Assembly (NCBI GenBank): GCA_907163375.1
Contig: CAJQUW010006999.1
Coordinates: 1-64,000, forward strand
Direction of reading: 5' to 3'
From: Prostheceraeus crozeri
Taxonomy: Eukaryota > Platyhelminthes > Polycladida > Euryleptidae
DNA length: 64,000 bases
Below, piece by piece: positions 1 through 12,899 of this stretch. Every line of letters begins with the position of its first letter. The first letter of the stretch is position 1. The notes beneath the pieces are model-generated. The model was given only the letters and a program-made list of their open reading frames with translations, did no database searches and had not been told where the DNA came from. The position numbers and the translations under genes were made by a program.

Positions 1-3000
1 CACATGAAAGAATCTCGTGTCAATGAGATTTTGCGAAATGCAGAAAACGTGTCCGATGACATAGCTAGACTTGTCTCCGATAAGATCAATTACATGCTTA
101 AGCACATTATTGATAACTTGAATGCTTTGAGTAACAAATGCGACAACGTTCTCACCTCGTATGAGAATTTGAAGTTTGAAAATGAAATGACTACGAAAGG
201 ATTACAATCTTTTTCTGACAATGTGTTCTCTGAGGTCATCGCGAGACTATCGAGACGCCACAATTCGATCATTCATGGTGTGCGTGAGGCCTCCGACGGC
301 AGTGTTAATGACAGGAATTTGAATGATGCGAACGAGGTAAAAAAGATTGCTAATGTGCTGAGTGTTCCAGATATTTCCCCTGAGATAATCAAACTTGTTG
401 TCGTCCTAATAATCTTACTTCAATGCAACAAGCGCATGATAAAGCTCTTCGATCTGAGCTGAAGCGAAGAAACCCAGGCGATAATGATTACGTGATCCGT
501 GAAGGCGAAGTAGTCTTTGGAGCTTCCGAATGACTTATACAAATTTTAAGACTTTAAGGAATTTTAAGACATTTTTTCTTTCGTTGTTTTTTGAGTAATG
601 TCCGCTCTCTACGAGCCAACCCTAAAGTCGACGAACTCAACGTATTTACCACTGACATAAAACCTGGTATCATAGCCATCATGTAAGCGTGGTACAGTGA
701 TTCTGTTTCTGATAGTGAGCTTTTCCTGCGTGGTTTTTCTCAGCCATTCCGTTGCGACAGGACAAATGGTATAAAATTAGGAGGAGTGAATTTATGTTGC
801 TCTCCTGTACATTTGCACAACTGTCCAAAGTGCATTGAATAGCCGAGCCGTGCAATGCTAGAGCCGAGCCGACGAGCCGTTTTAATTTTAGGTAAAACAA
901 AGTTAAAATTCAACCTAATGTACAGTGTCTATACATATATTTTGTTGACAAGTGCTGATTGCAGAACATTTACTGGATACAATTATAGTTGCATCATCAA
1001 TTATAGATTGTGAAGGAAATTCTTCACTTGACGACAAAAGTTAGTAATATGGCAACATTACAATGATTATCTTGTCTTAGGAAGATTCCAGGTTGTATTG
1101 ATGCAATATTTATACTCGGCTATGGTTTTCCTTGTCTATTATTCTTACAAATTTCCTACGCTGTTTTCTACTTTTCATTTTCTCCAACGATCTGATGCAC
1201 CTGGCTAATATAATTACGCATCAGTTTTATTATAGAATTTTGAGAAAGACATTTATCGCAGCGCAGGCTACCATTTGAGGATGATGGTCCTTGACGAGTA
1301 ATAAAGAGCCTCTGGTCAGTCAATCCTAGCATAAGAATATCGAAACTGTCCATTACTGAGTTTAGGCAAGGGTCTTAAAGTCTACCTAAAGTCTCCTAAA
1401 TAAATGAATTCTAATTCTTTGATAAATTTATGCATTCTTAATGTAATTTAAATCACGAAAATTCGGGAAATAATTCGATGTAATTTTTTAAATTCATTTA
1501 AACAGATTTTTTTTGACTGACAAATTCATTCATTTGGTAGGCTGCAAAATCAGTTAAAATGAAGAAAAATCAGATTTAGAAAAGACCCATTCCGGTGTAA
1601 AGTTATAAACCTCGTTTTATAACTACTATTGCGATTAAGCCTACCCATAAATATCGTGTATGATCAAAAGTTCATCTAAATATATCGAATTCGAAGTTAT
1701 CTAAAAATATTTTTGTATACCTTAACTTTAACTCTGAGGTAGGTCTTTTAATTCTATTAATCATCATCCTAATAGCTAGGACTTTAAATAGGGTTGCTTA
1801 TCAAATATTACCAAATTTAGTTAGCCTGCCACAGAAAAGTAAATAAAAATCCATCTTACACCTATATTACACCTTACAACGATACATTTTAAGCCAAGCC
1901 GAAGAGCCGCGGCTCCGACCGGCTCGAACAAGTGGAGCCGAGTCGAGGGAGGATGATTTCAAGCCGAGCTGAGCCGCCATCGGTTCGGCTCGGCTCCGCT
2001 AAGCTACGGCTCGGCTTAGGTACATCTCTACAATTGAATTCACCTCTGTAATCGTTCACGCCCTATTATTTGCATTTTGAAGGTACATATTCCTCCAAAT
2101 TTACTGTCTGTCAGTGTCATCTGATGTAAAGCTGACCTCGGACCTAATTCACAAGAGCCTGAAATATATGCTGGACTCATATCCTCTTTGCCACATCACG
2201 ATTGTTGGCAATTTTAATAATTTTCCATGCATCACACTTTTGAGTTATTTTGGTCTCATTCAGTTAGCTGACTTTCCAACTCTGGATTCTGCTACGTTTG
2301 ACAAGATTTCTAACTCTGGGTTCTGCTACGCTTGACAAGATTTTTGTAGATCCCTTACTAATACCCTGTAATATCTTTTGTAATATCTTGTCCATTATTT
2401 CGTCCCTCCGATCATCTTTCTGTTTTATTGAAACCGATTAATGAGTCTCTTCACGTTTCTCACAAAAAGAAAACATATGATTTTCGTCAGAGTCACGTAG
2501 AAATCTTTGTTTTGAGTGTCCTCATCATGGTCTTTGGCATCATGTACAATCCTAATCTTAGAAGAAACATGTTCTATGTTTTGTCTTCATCAACGTTGCT
2601 TTAAGTGTTATTCCTCAAAGGTAAGTCGAAATATAATCCAAAGACAATGTTTGGATCACACCTGCTCTTCAACATTTGATCAATATACAATACAAGGCCT
2701 TTCGCAGTGGTAATATGTCCCTTTATGCTCACTATATAGAAAAAGTCAAGATTGGAATATCGAAGGCCATAGTCAGATGCACAAGTACCTCAAGGAAAGA
2801 CAAGAATATTTGGACGGTTGTACGTGAGATATGCGACTTCAAGTAAAGAACAAGTGCTCTTTTTAAGGTAATGATTCGTGGCCACTTGTCTCCATGTCAT
2901 GCTGCAGAATCTGTTACACTCAACTTTCAGTCAAACTTTTCGGACGCAAGTAACTGGTCAAATCTGATATTGACTGACGACGACGATACTTCGCCAGAAC

Positions 3001-4475
3001 TTTCAAGCCATTCTCTTTTTGAAGACATGTTGAAGCTTAAATCGAAAGTCCTGATGCTGATTCTCTATCTCCCAAGCTCATCCTAGAATCTGCTCATGTG
3101 CTATGCGATCCGGTTATCCACCTGTTCCACTTATCCATCGCACACGAGTACGTGTCTTCGAAAATCGAAAATGTTAGAAAAGGTTATTCTGCCGTCTTTT
3201 ACTGACCAACTGCTGAATATATTTGGAGACAATCAGTTCGCATATCGGCCCAAGATCAGCACTCTACACGCCCATCACAAGAATTCTTGACACTGGTGAC
3301 TTTCAAGGTATTCTCATGTTATCATTTGATTTATGCCGAGCATTTGATTCACTATCACACCACGCAGTTGTTCACACTCTTATTGAAGGTCATCTCCCAA
3401 ACAGCTTCATCCGATGGATTATTTCATTTTTTCAAGACCGAAGATTTCGCGCAACTTTGCTAGATATTGCCTTCAGTTGTTTTCACCAAATGTCATCAGG
3501 TGCCCCCCCAAGGCTCAAGCCTCGCCCCTTAGCTTTTTGCGGCTCACATGGGTTCCCTTCTTCCTGACTCAATGAATGTTAAAATGATGAAATGCGCAGA
3601 CTATATAGAATGGTATTAATTCCGGTTTTGAACATGCTTAACATGCTTAACATGCTTAACATTGATTCATATATCAATCAAGAAGAAACAAATCTGAATG
3701 ACTGGTGCTTAACGTATGACTTGACATTAAACGCAAAAAAAGAAAAATGCATGCTCATTCGCCGGGTTAGTCCACATCATTTGTTGACTGATGCTTCCAA
3801 GCGCAAGTTTTGTTCAAATCTCAAGTTTCTTGATGTTATATTCAACCATTGTTTCAAGTGGAACGATCATGTAATTGATATTTCTAAGTGTGCTGGCAAG
3901 GTCTTTCTGGCGTTGCGTCCTTTGAAGGCCACTGGGGCTTCACACTCTGACCTCATTCTTGTATATAACGCATATATGCGTTATATTATTGAATACAATT
4001 ATTCTGTATATGTTCGTGTCATGGACATGGTTCGTGTAAACGAAAAGAACAATTTAATACTGACCAAATTGATTCGGATGTGTCAACGAACTATTTGTGG
4101 GAATGATTGTCTTGGTAATCTAGAAGATCGTCGCATCGTTAGAGCTTTGAGAGTTTTGAAGATGTCTTCAACCCTAGCAGCGATTTCTACCACCTTGCGC
4201 CAATAAAATTGCACTTTTCTCAGCATCTAGAGATGCCTCTTTGTAAAACATATCGCCGATCCAGGTCTTTTTCCCATTGTGTCAAGTTGTACAATTCCAA
4301 CTTGTAATTTATTTTCACTTGAAGTGTCTTCTATCATTGTATTAAGTATGGTATTAGGGATAGTTTGCGATACAATCCTGTGCTGGTACTGTGTATTCTT
4401 TTTGTAAGATTTTTCAATGAATTCTTGTCCTGACTTGTAAGTTTGATTTTCATTACTTCGAAATAAAACCCTATT
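1..4475 (+). mobile_element. Decayed CR1/Jockey-group LINE (LINE-A), 5' end outside window
   Basis: A non-LTR retrotransposon read on the plus strand. An ORF1-like region (4-533) contains the motif NSIIHGVREASDG and then, in another frame, an ELKRRNPGDNDYVIREGEVV block typical of LINE ORF1 tails. The APE endonuclease start lies at about 591-682 (NVRSLRANPKVDEL, IKPGIIAI). The endonuclease C-terminal part is at about 2040-2330 (ITIVGNFNNFP). Reverse transcriptase blocks follow from 2.7 to 4.2 kb: MLEKVILPSFTDQL, GDNQFAYRPK, SFDLCRAFDSLSHH, and a thumb/C-terminal part at 3592-4206. The catalytic YADD box is changed to CADY near 3590, and many frame changes and stops are present, so it is dead. 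The 3' end (CATTACTTCGAAATAAAAC near 4450) matches LINE-B at 57.87 kb. Assignment to the CR1/Jockey group is by motif only. Confidence 0.8.
683..2035. mobile_element. Insertion splitting the LINE-A endonuclease, possibly hAT-derived
   Basis: The LINE-A endonuclease reading is interrupted at about 683 and resumes at about 2036, so the 1.35 kb between looks inserted. Both sides of the insert carry GC-rich runs of AGCCGAGCC-type units (about 838-880 and 1894-2020), which stand out from the A+T-rich background. The right edge read on the minus strand begins TAGAGATGTACCTAAGCC, a pattern reminiscent of hAT transposon ends. A minus-strand reading frame at 1168-1353 has a CxxC and an H that could be a decayed BED zinc finger, but this is weak. 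No matching left inverted end was found. Confidence 0.35.
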
Positions 4476-5258
4476 CAATGGGACTTATCCAGAAATTCTA
4501 AATTTGTGATTATAAAAGCAGCACACCTTGATTCTCATTTTCCCGAAAACGAAATAGATTTCATATTTGTTCTATCAGATTAATCCAAGCAGTTCGATAC
4601 AGCATCTTTTCAACCACAAAATCATTTTTGTTATGCTTATTACCTTCTTTTTATAGATATATATGCTTGCACAACGTCGATAAGGTGAAGCAAAATCATT
4701 CATCATTCAATCGACAGTTTGCTGGCTTGATTGTCATGATATTGGGACATCTTGAGTCTTCCTGACCAGACGGACGGTCTTCCTTTTGGAAGTCCATTGT
4801 TTTGTGAGGTCAGAACGTCAATCATTCTAGGTCTTCATGCCCAGACGGTCGACTTTTGAGTCCAAGCTTGGGTTTAAAGTACCGTCTTACCATACAGTAT
4901 ATATTTTTCAATTTGTATTAGATTGAGCACAGAGCAAGTGTCAAAGCAACCTACCGCTGATAAGTACCCTTGAAATGACAAAAATATGCAGTGGAGTCAA
5001 CTTCACAGTTGACTGTCTACACTCTACATATTTGTCACAGGTTTCTTTACGTGATTATCCAAGGTGTTGATTTTTATTTGATACTGTAAAAGCATATAAC
5101 TAAAAAAACATACAAGTTAAATTCAGCAGCGAATCATTGCTTTGGTTTATTGTTGAAGTTGAACCCATTATTTAATTATTTATAAATGACTTGGTCTATA
5201 GGCAACGTAAAATTTATAGCTATGACACATCATCTGCTGTTATTATCGATTTGCATAA

Positions 5259-5450
5259 TTACTTTTTTGTTTTATATTGGCTGTTAATGGTTGACTTTAG
5301 TTCGTGCACCTGCTGATGCTGTAGCTTTCTCAGGAAAAGTACACCATTAATGAAATCTTCATTGTCTTCAAATAAATTTTGAAGTTCTGCTGGTGTTACC
5401 ATGACAACTTTATTTCCTCTCTTTTGTTGACAGTCAGTTTGAGTTTCCAA
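5259..5450 (-). CDS. Unassigned short reading frame, 63 aa
   Basis: A 63-residue frame ending KSTINSQYKTKK-stop. The composition looks protein-like: a Val-rich segment, then TPAELQNLFEDNEDFINGV and a Gln/His-rich amphipathic stretch that could be helical. It contains no motif I recognise. A possible acceptor (ATTTTCAG) lies about 40 bases upstream on the minus strand, so it could be a terminal exon of an unknown gene or a scrap of a transposon. Gene B, on the same strand, would have to extend this far for it to belong there, and nothing shows that it does. Confidence 0.2.
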   Translation of the reverse strand: METQTDCQQKRGNKVVMVTPAELQNLFEDNEDFINGVLFLRKLQHQQVHELKSTINSQYKTKK

Positions 5451-6035
5451 TTTTTCCGTCCAACAAATTTATCTTCGACTGAAAATTCCCCATGAGAATT
5501 TCAAATTGACAACGGAATAGAAAAGTCATGGCCTCATTAGTAATCGTGATTTATTCTTAGTGCAATTGACTCTGGTAAAGATGTTGTAATTACAAAAACC
5601 TATTTCCAATCTGAATCGATAATACGATGTAATTGCGTCATTAAACAAACTCAAAATAAAATGAAATATGAAACTTGAGCGTCATCAGTGCCCCATACCG
5701 ACTTTAGCGGTGCTGATGCGGTAAAACTTTGATCCTCATTTTCTGTCCAATTACTGGCAATGACATTTTGATGGAGCAAGGAATTTTCATGGATGAATGC
5801 TGATTCAAATGAAAAGTATGACATCATCGTTTTATTAATTGATAATTTTAAAGGTCAACTAACATTTGATTATACTAAAATAATAAATAAACCTTTTTAA
5901 TACTTAGAAGCACGTTAGGCAGGTGCCATTCTTCCATGTGGCCGGGTTTAAATAACCTACTCACATTCCTAATTGTTGAATGTTTACAGAAAGATTGCAG
6001 ATTGTACCTATTTCAAAGTCGTGGGTTTGACCCGA

Positions 6036-6092
6036 CTGAGGTCCGAACTCAGGTCTCACGGAGGCAATGCGAGCACTATATCATAGGGCAAC
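6036..6092 (-). repeat. tRNA-derived SINE head (pol III A/B boxes), partial
   Basis: Read on the minus strand, the segment has an A-box-like TGATATAGTGCT followed about 30 bases later by a B-box-like GAGTTCGGACCTC. Spacing fits a tRNA-derived internal pol III promoter. The arms do not fold into a full cloverleaf, so this is a SINE head or tRNA relic and not a functional tRNA. Confidence 0.35.
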
Positions 6093-7654
6093 AACGTCCG
6101 TCACATGGCAGCTTCAGGAAGACGAGATGACATTTCCTCTATGCTTTCCTACCTTAACCCTCGCCCCCTTGGGGTGTTTTTCCGAACGCGCCCCCTCCCC
6201 CCTGCTGATCTCCCAAATTATTGCACCAATTTTGCCAAACCACACATCAATCGAATAGGCATTGAAAGGGGATTGATAAAACAGCATCAGTTTTATTTCT
6301 AAGGTCATCTCTAGACCAAGGTGAAGGACAACGGTCAAAAACCGCCAGCTTTTAACAGATGTCCATTAGATCACTATTTGAAATGGAAAATGACAACAAA
6401 AACTAATAAACCATATACTAATCGAAAGATCTGGTTAAGGTGGTTAATAAAACGATGATCATTAATCGCTCTGAGATTACATCATTGTATTAGATGAGGT
6501 CAACGGTCAAATAATTCAAACTTTTAGTTCAGCTCAAATATCACTAAAATCGCACATTAGAGGATTTAGTTTCTGCAGGTGAAGAAACAACCCAATTCGG
6601 TGACTTTTATCGAGACACTGAGGCTAAAAGCAATATGATTCTGAAAATTTTCAATAATTGCTGATAAGATGCAGAACTCAAAATTACAAAAATAATATAT
6701 CATATTTGAAATTTGAATTTCAAATTTCAAACATGCATACTTAACAAGCAGATAATTTTTATTCAAAGATTTTGCATATGTGAACATCTCTATATTGATA
6801 GAAAGAATCTTTTGTGTAATCTCAACTTATTTCATCAAGAATTGATGCCGTAATGTACATTAGAAGTGAATACATATGCCGAAATCAGCTTATATTCCAA
6901 ACATTTAGATTTTAAAACAGCTCTCACGTCAAAAAGCGTTGTGCCAAATTTATTGTCCTTCTGTCAAAAGTTGCATAATACGTAGAAAGTAAGCTACTAG
7001 ATATCTGGTGGCCAAAACTTGCTTGATTTAAAATATACGTCCCCCCAGTGTGGTGAAGGCTATGGAATGCATAGACTATGAAGCATTCACCGTAATCATA
7101 TTATGGTCGTCTATTTATGAGAATCCTATGTGTATCTGATCGGATGCATAAAAGTTGACCTTGAAATGGTGAAATAGAATGCAAAACTAGCTGTCATTTA
7201 TTCGTAGAATCTTCAGGAGGTGATTTAGGTCTAAATGACGTGTCTTAATGTTTTATCAAACTTAGGCTGATCTGTAAACATACATGCATATTAACTGTGT
7301 GTTTAAATCCAAAGTTATAAACAAGTTCCCCTTTTTTAATTTCTACTAGGCCAATTCAAAAGCTAAAAATAAGAGGGTACTTCGTTACTTGGGCCCTTCA
7401 TATACCGTTGGAAGCTGGTCCTCGGACAAATGGCGCTAAAATCATAGAGATGCAACCTTGCCACGGAATAATGAGAAATATTGTAACAGGTCTCGGTCAA
7501 TAAAGAATTGGTTATCAATGTCAGATTTAAAAAAATGGATTTTTGGTTCCCAATAAAGATATACTGCCGGGTAGGAACGTTAAGGCAGATTTTAAGTAAT
7601 TTTTTAGGTAGATTCACTCACATCATTCTTATTCAACTGAAGGCATCTGCTTTT

Positions 7655-7895
7655 AGTTCGGCAGCCAGAACGAGTTTCTGCAGGGAACGAGGCCAGAAAT
7701 GAGACTTTCACAGAAATGGTGTACACTCGATATGCCTACTACGAATCTGCGAGTCTGTCGAGTCCTACCTGGTTCTATTCTTGTCAGACACGATCAAAGA
7801 AAAGCACATGTTAATCCAATGGGACGCAAATTGACGTCTTTGGCAAAATTGTCTATGTTTTCTCTGATTAACCCTAAAGCGGGTGCTTATATTTT
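7655..7895 (+). repeat. Dispersed repeat R1, copy 1
   Basis: Starts with AGTTCGGCAGCCAGAACGAG and continues through a tract containing GGAACGAGGCC, AAGATCAAAGAAAA-like and CCAATGGGACGCA blocks. The same order of blocks, same strand, is found at 35191-35435 with roughly 80% identity by eye. The family is unknown. No coding or inverted ends were recognised. Confidence 0.65.
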
Positions 7896-8393
7896 TCACT
7901 TCATCCGGTTGCTTGTTAACATTTTGTAAACAGAAATATTCAGCTCGTTTTTTCATACGGAATGAAAGTTAAGACGAATATATTGACATTTTTATCATCT
8001 TTTCCTCAAAATATGGATGAAAAAGTGAATGATTATGCCAGTTTCCGCTTCAGTAAAATAGATATTGATTTAGTATGTTTGGTTTACAGGTAAGCAGTAT
8101 ATATGTGATGCAATTTTTCAAAAAAATTAAGATTTTTAGGAGTTTTGCTTTTCAAAATTGCATGCTCGTTTCTATGAAACGCAGGTAATCATGATATCAT
8201 ATTTGTCATTTAAATTTAAAATGATATAATGAAAATTGAAATAATCATGCTGTATATTGTAGAAAACATTAAAAAGGCGTAAACACAAAATAGAAGAGTC
8301 TACAAGCATTCACTGAATTATGTACAAAAAAGAAGAATAAGCAGCTGAATAAGCCGTGGAGGAATAATACCTAACCGCTGAATAAGCAGTGGC

Positions 8394-8714
8394 GTGCACG
8401 TTAAACACTTCGAGTTTTTCGTTCGGTCACACTTCGCTGTCACACTACCATTCATTGATAAATCCTACGAAGAGATGAAGTACGCTAAATTTCTCACGCA
8501 AAGAAACAAAGAATCTGACGGAACAATATTAGCGAGAAAACGTGTGCGCAGTGATCTAAATTTTTTGAATCCGAAGGAATCGTGGCAATTAAAGCATTTT
8601 GGAGGAAGTAACGGTAATCCGCACGCGACGCACGACTGTTTTCGCTATCTCTGTAAGCTATTAGGAATTCCTTTTTGCCCACTTGCTAATTTCCAGCATA
8701 TGTCATCGCTTTGA
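8394..8714 (+). CDS. Unassigned 106-aa reading frame
   Basis: An uninterrupted frame of 106 codons with balanced, protein-like composition (for example KSYEEMKYAKFLTQRNKESD and HATHDCFRYLCKLLGIP) and a stop at 8712-8714. It does not resemble a family I can name. It lies immediately before the first strongly G-depleted tract, which starts about 50 bases downstream. It may be a fragment of a transposon protein or an exon. Both directions of the surrounding sequence lack other supporting exons. Confidence 0.25.
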   Translation: MHVKHFEFFVRSHFAVTLPFIDKSYEEMKYAKFLTQRNKESDGTILARKRVRSDLNFLNPKESWQLKHFGGSNGNPHATHDCFRYLCKLLGIPFCPLANFQHMSSL

Positions 8715-8762
8715 ATTAGTCTTCGCTTCTAGTAAACTGAATGAGTTAGACAATTAAATCAG

Positions 8763-9667
8763 ATATCCCATACCATTAATCTATAAATTAAATACTAATT
8801 CCTATTATTAAATCAATTAATAACACAATAATAAAACCTTACACAATACTCCTATCAATCAATCCTATTCCCATCTTCCAACACACAATTTTAATTACTA
8901 CTAATTAATCTCTATCAAAATAGCATATTCTCAATATCAAAAACTCTATATCCTTAAACTATAATATCCTCTCTAAAAAAAACTTATTATTTTAAATTTA
9001 AATTTAAAATTACAACCGCTCTCTCTCAATTTTCCTCAACTCTTTCATCTCTACATAAAAAACCTCACTATATAGATAGACTCCACTCAACCTCCATATA
9101 ATAGAATATCCTAAATTACAAATCTCTCAAACACAACTAACCAAAAAAAAACCACACCAACAAACACCAAACCACCCACACACAACACTCTCACTTGATG
9201 ACCACCCAAAACAAAAATAATACAAACATACTAATAACACAATTACCAAACTCTACTACAACCCACCAAACTATAAACCACAACAACTAAAAAATAATCC
9301 AAATACAAAAATTATATATAGTGATATATCATGTTATTGTCTTTATGTTTTCTCTACTGCGAGAACTCAAACACCACCTCTACTCCCTCTCATTTCAGTT
9401 GAATTTTATATACTTCTCTATGTGAGATATATAGATACTTCTGTATAGTGTTTCCGCTTTGCGTTTATATCTTTATGTTCTCACACCCCCCCACAAAAAT
9501 ATCAAAATTATGTTACTCTATGATAATTCTTTATCCTGTAGTGTGTGATGTTTAATTTCACCCTAAACCCATACTCTAACTAAAAAAATCATAACTACAA
9601 CCTATATACACTAAATTACAACATTATAACATAAAAACATACCCATCAAAAAAAACCTAAATTTAAA
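8763..9667. other. Strongly G-depleted tracts on the plus strand
   Basis: From 8763 to about 9320 (558 bases) I count only about eight G residues on the plus strand, while C remains common. A second tract with no G runs from about 9554 to 9667. Between them (9320-9553) normal G content returns. The sequence looks as if most G had become A, or as if G had been lost in base calling. No gene is visible. A weaker tract recurs at about 10,396-10,540. Confidence 0.85.
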
Positions 9668-10856
9668 GTAATATACCTTCATATGATAGATATAGATATA
9701 TCTCATAGTGTCTTTGATAACTGAAGAGTGGTCATGTGATCGCTGGCTCGATGTTTTGTTGTTTGTTAATAAATCTTCTCTCACTCACTCGCACTCTCTC
9801 TCTCACTCTCTTCTGTGATGTAGATGTATATAGTGAATTAGAGATATAACCTAGTAAGCTTTATATTTATAATCTTTTTGTGCGTTTGTTGGAGTTTATT
9901 TGGCGGGCGTTCGTCCGATAATTCTTATATTTTTTTTTTTATTATAATCGAGGTAGCATTGGTTATTTCATTTTGTTCTTTATAGTTTGTGATTTATTTT
10001 AGGTTTCGCTCGATGTGACTATTAATCTATAGAGTGGTGAGGATATAAGCTGTAATTGAACCCCACATGTGTCTTGAGATGATATATATGAATATATAGC
10101 TATATCTATATAGGAGTCACTCTACCTGTGTGGATGTGTGTATCCTTCCCTCATCTCACTCACTACAAGATATGTCGTGTGATTATCTATTGTGCCCTAC
10201 ACCACTCTCCAAATACTGCGCACATCTGCTCTCTCGCTCGCCTGAGAGAGATTAGAGTTGTACTGCTAGTTGTGTGACTTCACTGTCATGATATTGTAAA
10301 GGAGGCGTTCGCTCGTTTTCTAAGTAGGAGAGAGCGACGCGGTTCGAAAAATCTCACACGCTCTCGCTCTCGCGCTCTCATGTCATAGAGATTTGAACAA
10401 CACTAATTATCGCTAACAATACAATCCCACCACAAGATCTCTCTATATCCGCGCCCTTTTAAAACAATAAATCCCTATACAACACCTTCAAATATTATAA
10501 CCTCCCCAAGACACAATTTACTTACAGACTGACAACTATATCTAACTTCTACATACCCGACTTTAGCAATAAAAACGAGATATTAATCCAACACATGTTT
10601 GTGTTGTGTGTGTGTGTGTACGATCTATCGACTCTCAGCGCTCGCTCACAGGAGGACGCGGGTGGTTGGGGGGAGACAGTCAAGCTTCGAGCGCGCTTGT
10701 GTAGGCTCGAGTGTGGCTGATGTGGCTTGAGGTAAGAATATTGATTACAGATAATCGAACGGGCATAATATTGATTAAATACGATGAACAATCCGATTGC
10801 CAACTGAGTGGTGATGTTAAGTTGCTTTGTCTCCGAAAGAGCTATGTGCATCATTT
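9668..10856. other. Low-complexity region, no gene recognised
   Basis: Rich in CTCT, GAGA, TGTG and TATAGATA patterns, with alternating G-rich and G-poor patches. A minus-strand frame at 10549-10854 has no recognisable motif and passes through a TG/CA microsatellite near 10.6 kb. The local texture is unlike the rest of the window and may reflect low-quality consensus. Confidence 0.5.
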
Positions 10857-11375
10857 TAAACTTGATTTGAAATGATTCACTGAAGTTACTTCTTCAGTTT
10901 TGAAGGAATTCCAGTGATTCAGGGGGTCAGTTGAGAATTATCTTCACCGAACTTCATCAAACTTTTTTGATGACCGTGAGCTGAAGTATGAGACTGGAAC
11001 AAGCAGGTCGCCAAAAATGTCATCAATATTTATGTCATCACAAATTATTCAATAATTGGAATACATAACACTTGCAAAACTCGTATAGCTAGAATATGAG
11101 GTAAAGTAGTTTGAAACTACATGTACATGTAATCATTTCAGCTTTTGAGGAACAGCTCACAACATCTACTATGTATGTCACATGCATGCTTGTGGGTACA
11201 CTTACATTATGTTGCACTTACAAGGTCTTATAATGTTACAATTCTTTAGATTGACATACTGAATGTCGTCAGCAGTTGACATATCTATACTAACATTAAC
11301 CGGCCAACACAGCCTTCAATATTTCAACATTTGCTTCAACATTTACTACGGTCATCGGCCAGCGAACACTTAACT
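10857..11375 (+). repeat. Dispersed repeat R2, copy 1
   Basis: Blocks AACTTGATTTGAAATGATTC, GGAATTCCAGTG, TGATGACC(G/A)(T/C)GAGC and GAAACTACATG occur here in the same order and orientation as at 38443-39185. The two copies are diverged and differ by indels. No inverted ends or coding capacity were recognised. Confidence 0.6.
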
Positions 11376-12567
11376 GCAATCACTGGTTTGTCTTCAGAGC
11401 CCAGTCGTTCTTCTGATTTTAGAAAATATCGGAGTTTTTGGCTCAGGTTCGGTTCTTGAAAGGTACATACACAGTCTTTTGCATTCTGCCTTGTCATTTC
11501 AGCCACAGTTTAATAATACAGTTTAATTACTTACAATGGTTGAGTTCATATATATCTATTGTTTAATGATAATTTGACGGCAAAAGTGCTCAAAATTAAG
11601 CACATTTTTTGCCAAATTCAAGTCTTTCAAAATGTAAGAAGACCTTCGAGGCAACTGTTTTAAGCCAAGTAATGTGACACATGGTATCCATAGTTGTAAT
11701 CATGTCAATATCAGCTTTACAGCTCTACTAAGTCAACGTAAACTATTCATTAGAGCAAATGCCAAATTTTTCTGTTAATGCATAAAATACTTAAATCAAT
11801 CTATTTTGCAAAGCAATGCTCACAGGGTGATGATATTTCATAGAAATGTAGCTGAGGTGAATCTCCTAATAATGAAATTTAGAAGATGTCAATACGTTCA
11901 GTGATACGTTGACTTCAGGACAAAAGTCAACTAAAAAGTGCTTAATTTTATGCACTTTTTAATTAAAAGCACTCCTGTTATCAACGTGAAAGTTCTGCTT
12001 GCAAAATACGTTTTGAATATATACTTAGATATTCATAGGCCACCATAAAGGTCACGTCTATTTGATAGGCGTGTCATAAGTGCCTCTGGTTTATTAGTTA
12101 CTTAGCGATTTCAAAATGTTTTAAGAAATACAACAAATAAGCGCCAGGTTTCTAATTATCATATAGACACTTTTAGAAATTTGATGCCCCAAGCCAGATG
12201 CGCTACGATTTTCTGAGATCAATTTGAGTTTACATTTAATTGTGAGAAAAATAGCAATAAATATCAAATATCGAATCGTACAGGATCGCATATTTATTAC
12301 TATGAAAAAGTGCTTAAGATTAAGCACTTTTCATAAACATCTAAGTAGTCGCATATCACCTGCTTGTGAAACTCACACTGATTAACTTCATGTGATAGAC
12401 ACTCATATATTAAGTTTTCAAGTGCAGATGACCCGGACAAACAAATCCTCGATTTTATTGATTCAGAAAATTTTCGCTACATTTATTTTAAAATACCCTT
12501 CCAAGCAGTGTTAGTTACTACACGAATACTAATGATGCGTTCATGTCAATTCAATGATTGGGGAAGC

Positions 12568-12571
<4 letters not shown>

Positions 12572-12652
<81 letters not shown>
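12572..12652. repeat. (TA)n microsatellite
   Basis: About 80 bases of nearly pure TA repeat abutting the left end of the PLE at 12658. A shorter (TA) run lies 23 bases beyond its right end at 15,046-15,062. Confidence 0.95.
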
Positions 12653-12658
<6 letters not shown>

Positions 12659-12676
12659 GATAAATCAAAACGAATG

Positions 12677-12735
12677 ATTTGTGATGCACCACATGTTTCA
12701 GCATGTGCACATGCCATCTTCAGGTGAACAAAAGA
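12677..12735 (-). ncRNA. Hammerhead-like motif at 3' end of PLE-1
   Basis: On the minus strand: CAC, then CUGAAGA (12723-12717), a palindromic stem II around GCAUGUGCACAUGC, then GAAAC-AU-GU followed by G. Stem I can pair CAC with GUG downstream. Position 17 would be G instead of A, C or U, so self-cleavage is doubtful. One extra U follows the CUGAAGA core, as in the other copies here. Confidence 0.4.
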
Positions 12736-12899
12736 CTGTTTGACATTTAATCACTTAAATACAAAATCGAGACATATCGGATGATGATCACTTTTCATAC
12801 AATTCAACATTTATGGCGTCACGTTGTCTGGTCTCTTGCGTCAAGTCAAACAATAAAAGCAGTGAAATACAATAAAACAATAAAACTATTTACAGCTAT

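Larger units (their letters stand above)
4480..7650. other. Intergenic or intronic DNA with no recognised gene
   Basis: A+T-rich sequence. Apart from the short frame at 5259-5450 and a tRNA-like SINE head near 6.06 kb, I see no supported feature. A short imperfect palindrome made of TTTGAAATTTGAATTTC units lies near 6.71 kb. Confidence 0.5.

Noticed and set aside
10549-10854. 101-codon minus-strand frame as a gene B exon
   Set aside because: No motif; passes through a TG/CA microsatellite and low-complexity DNA.
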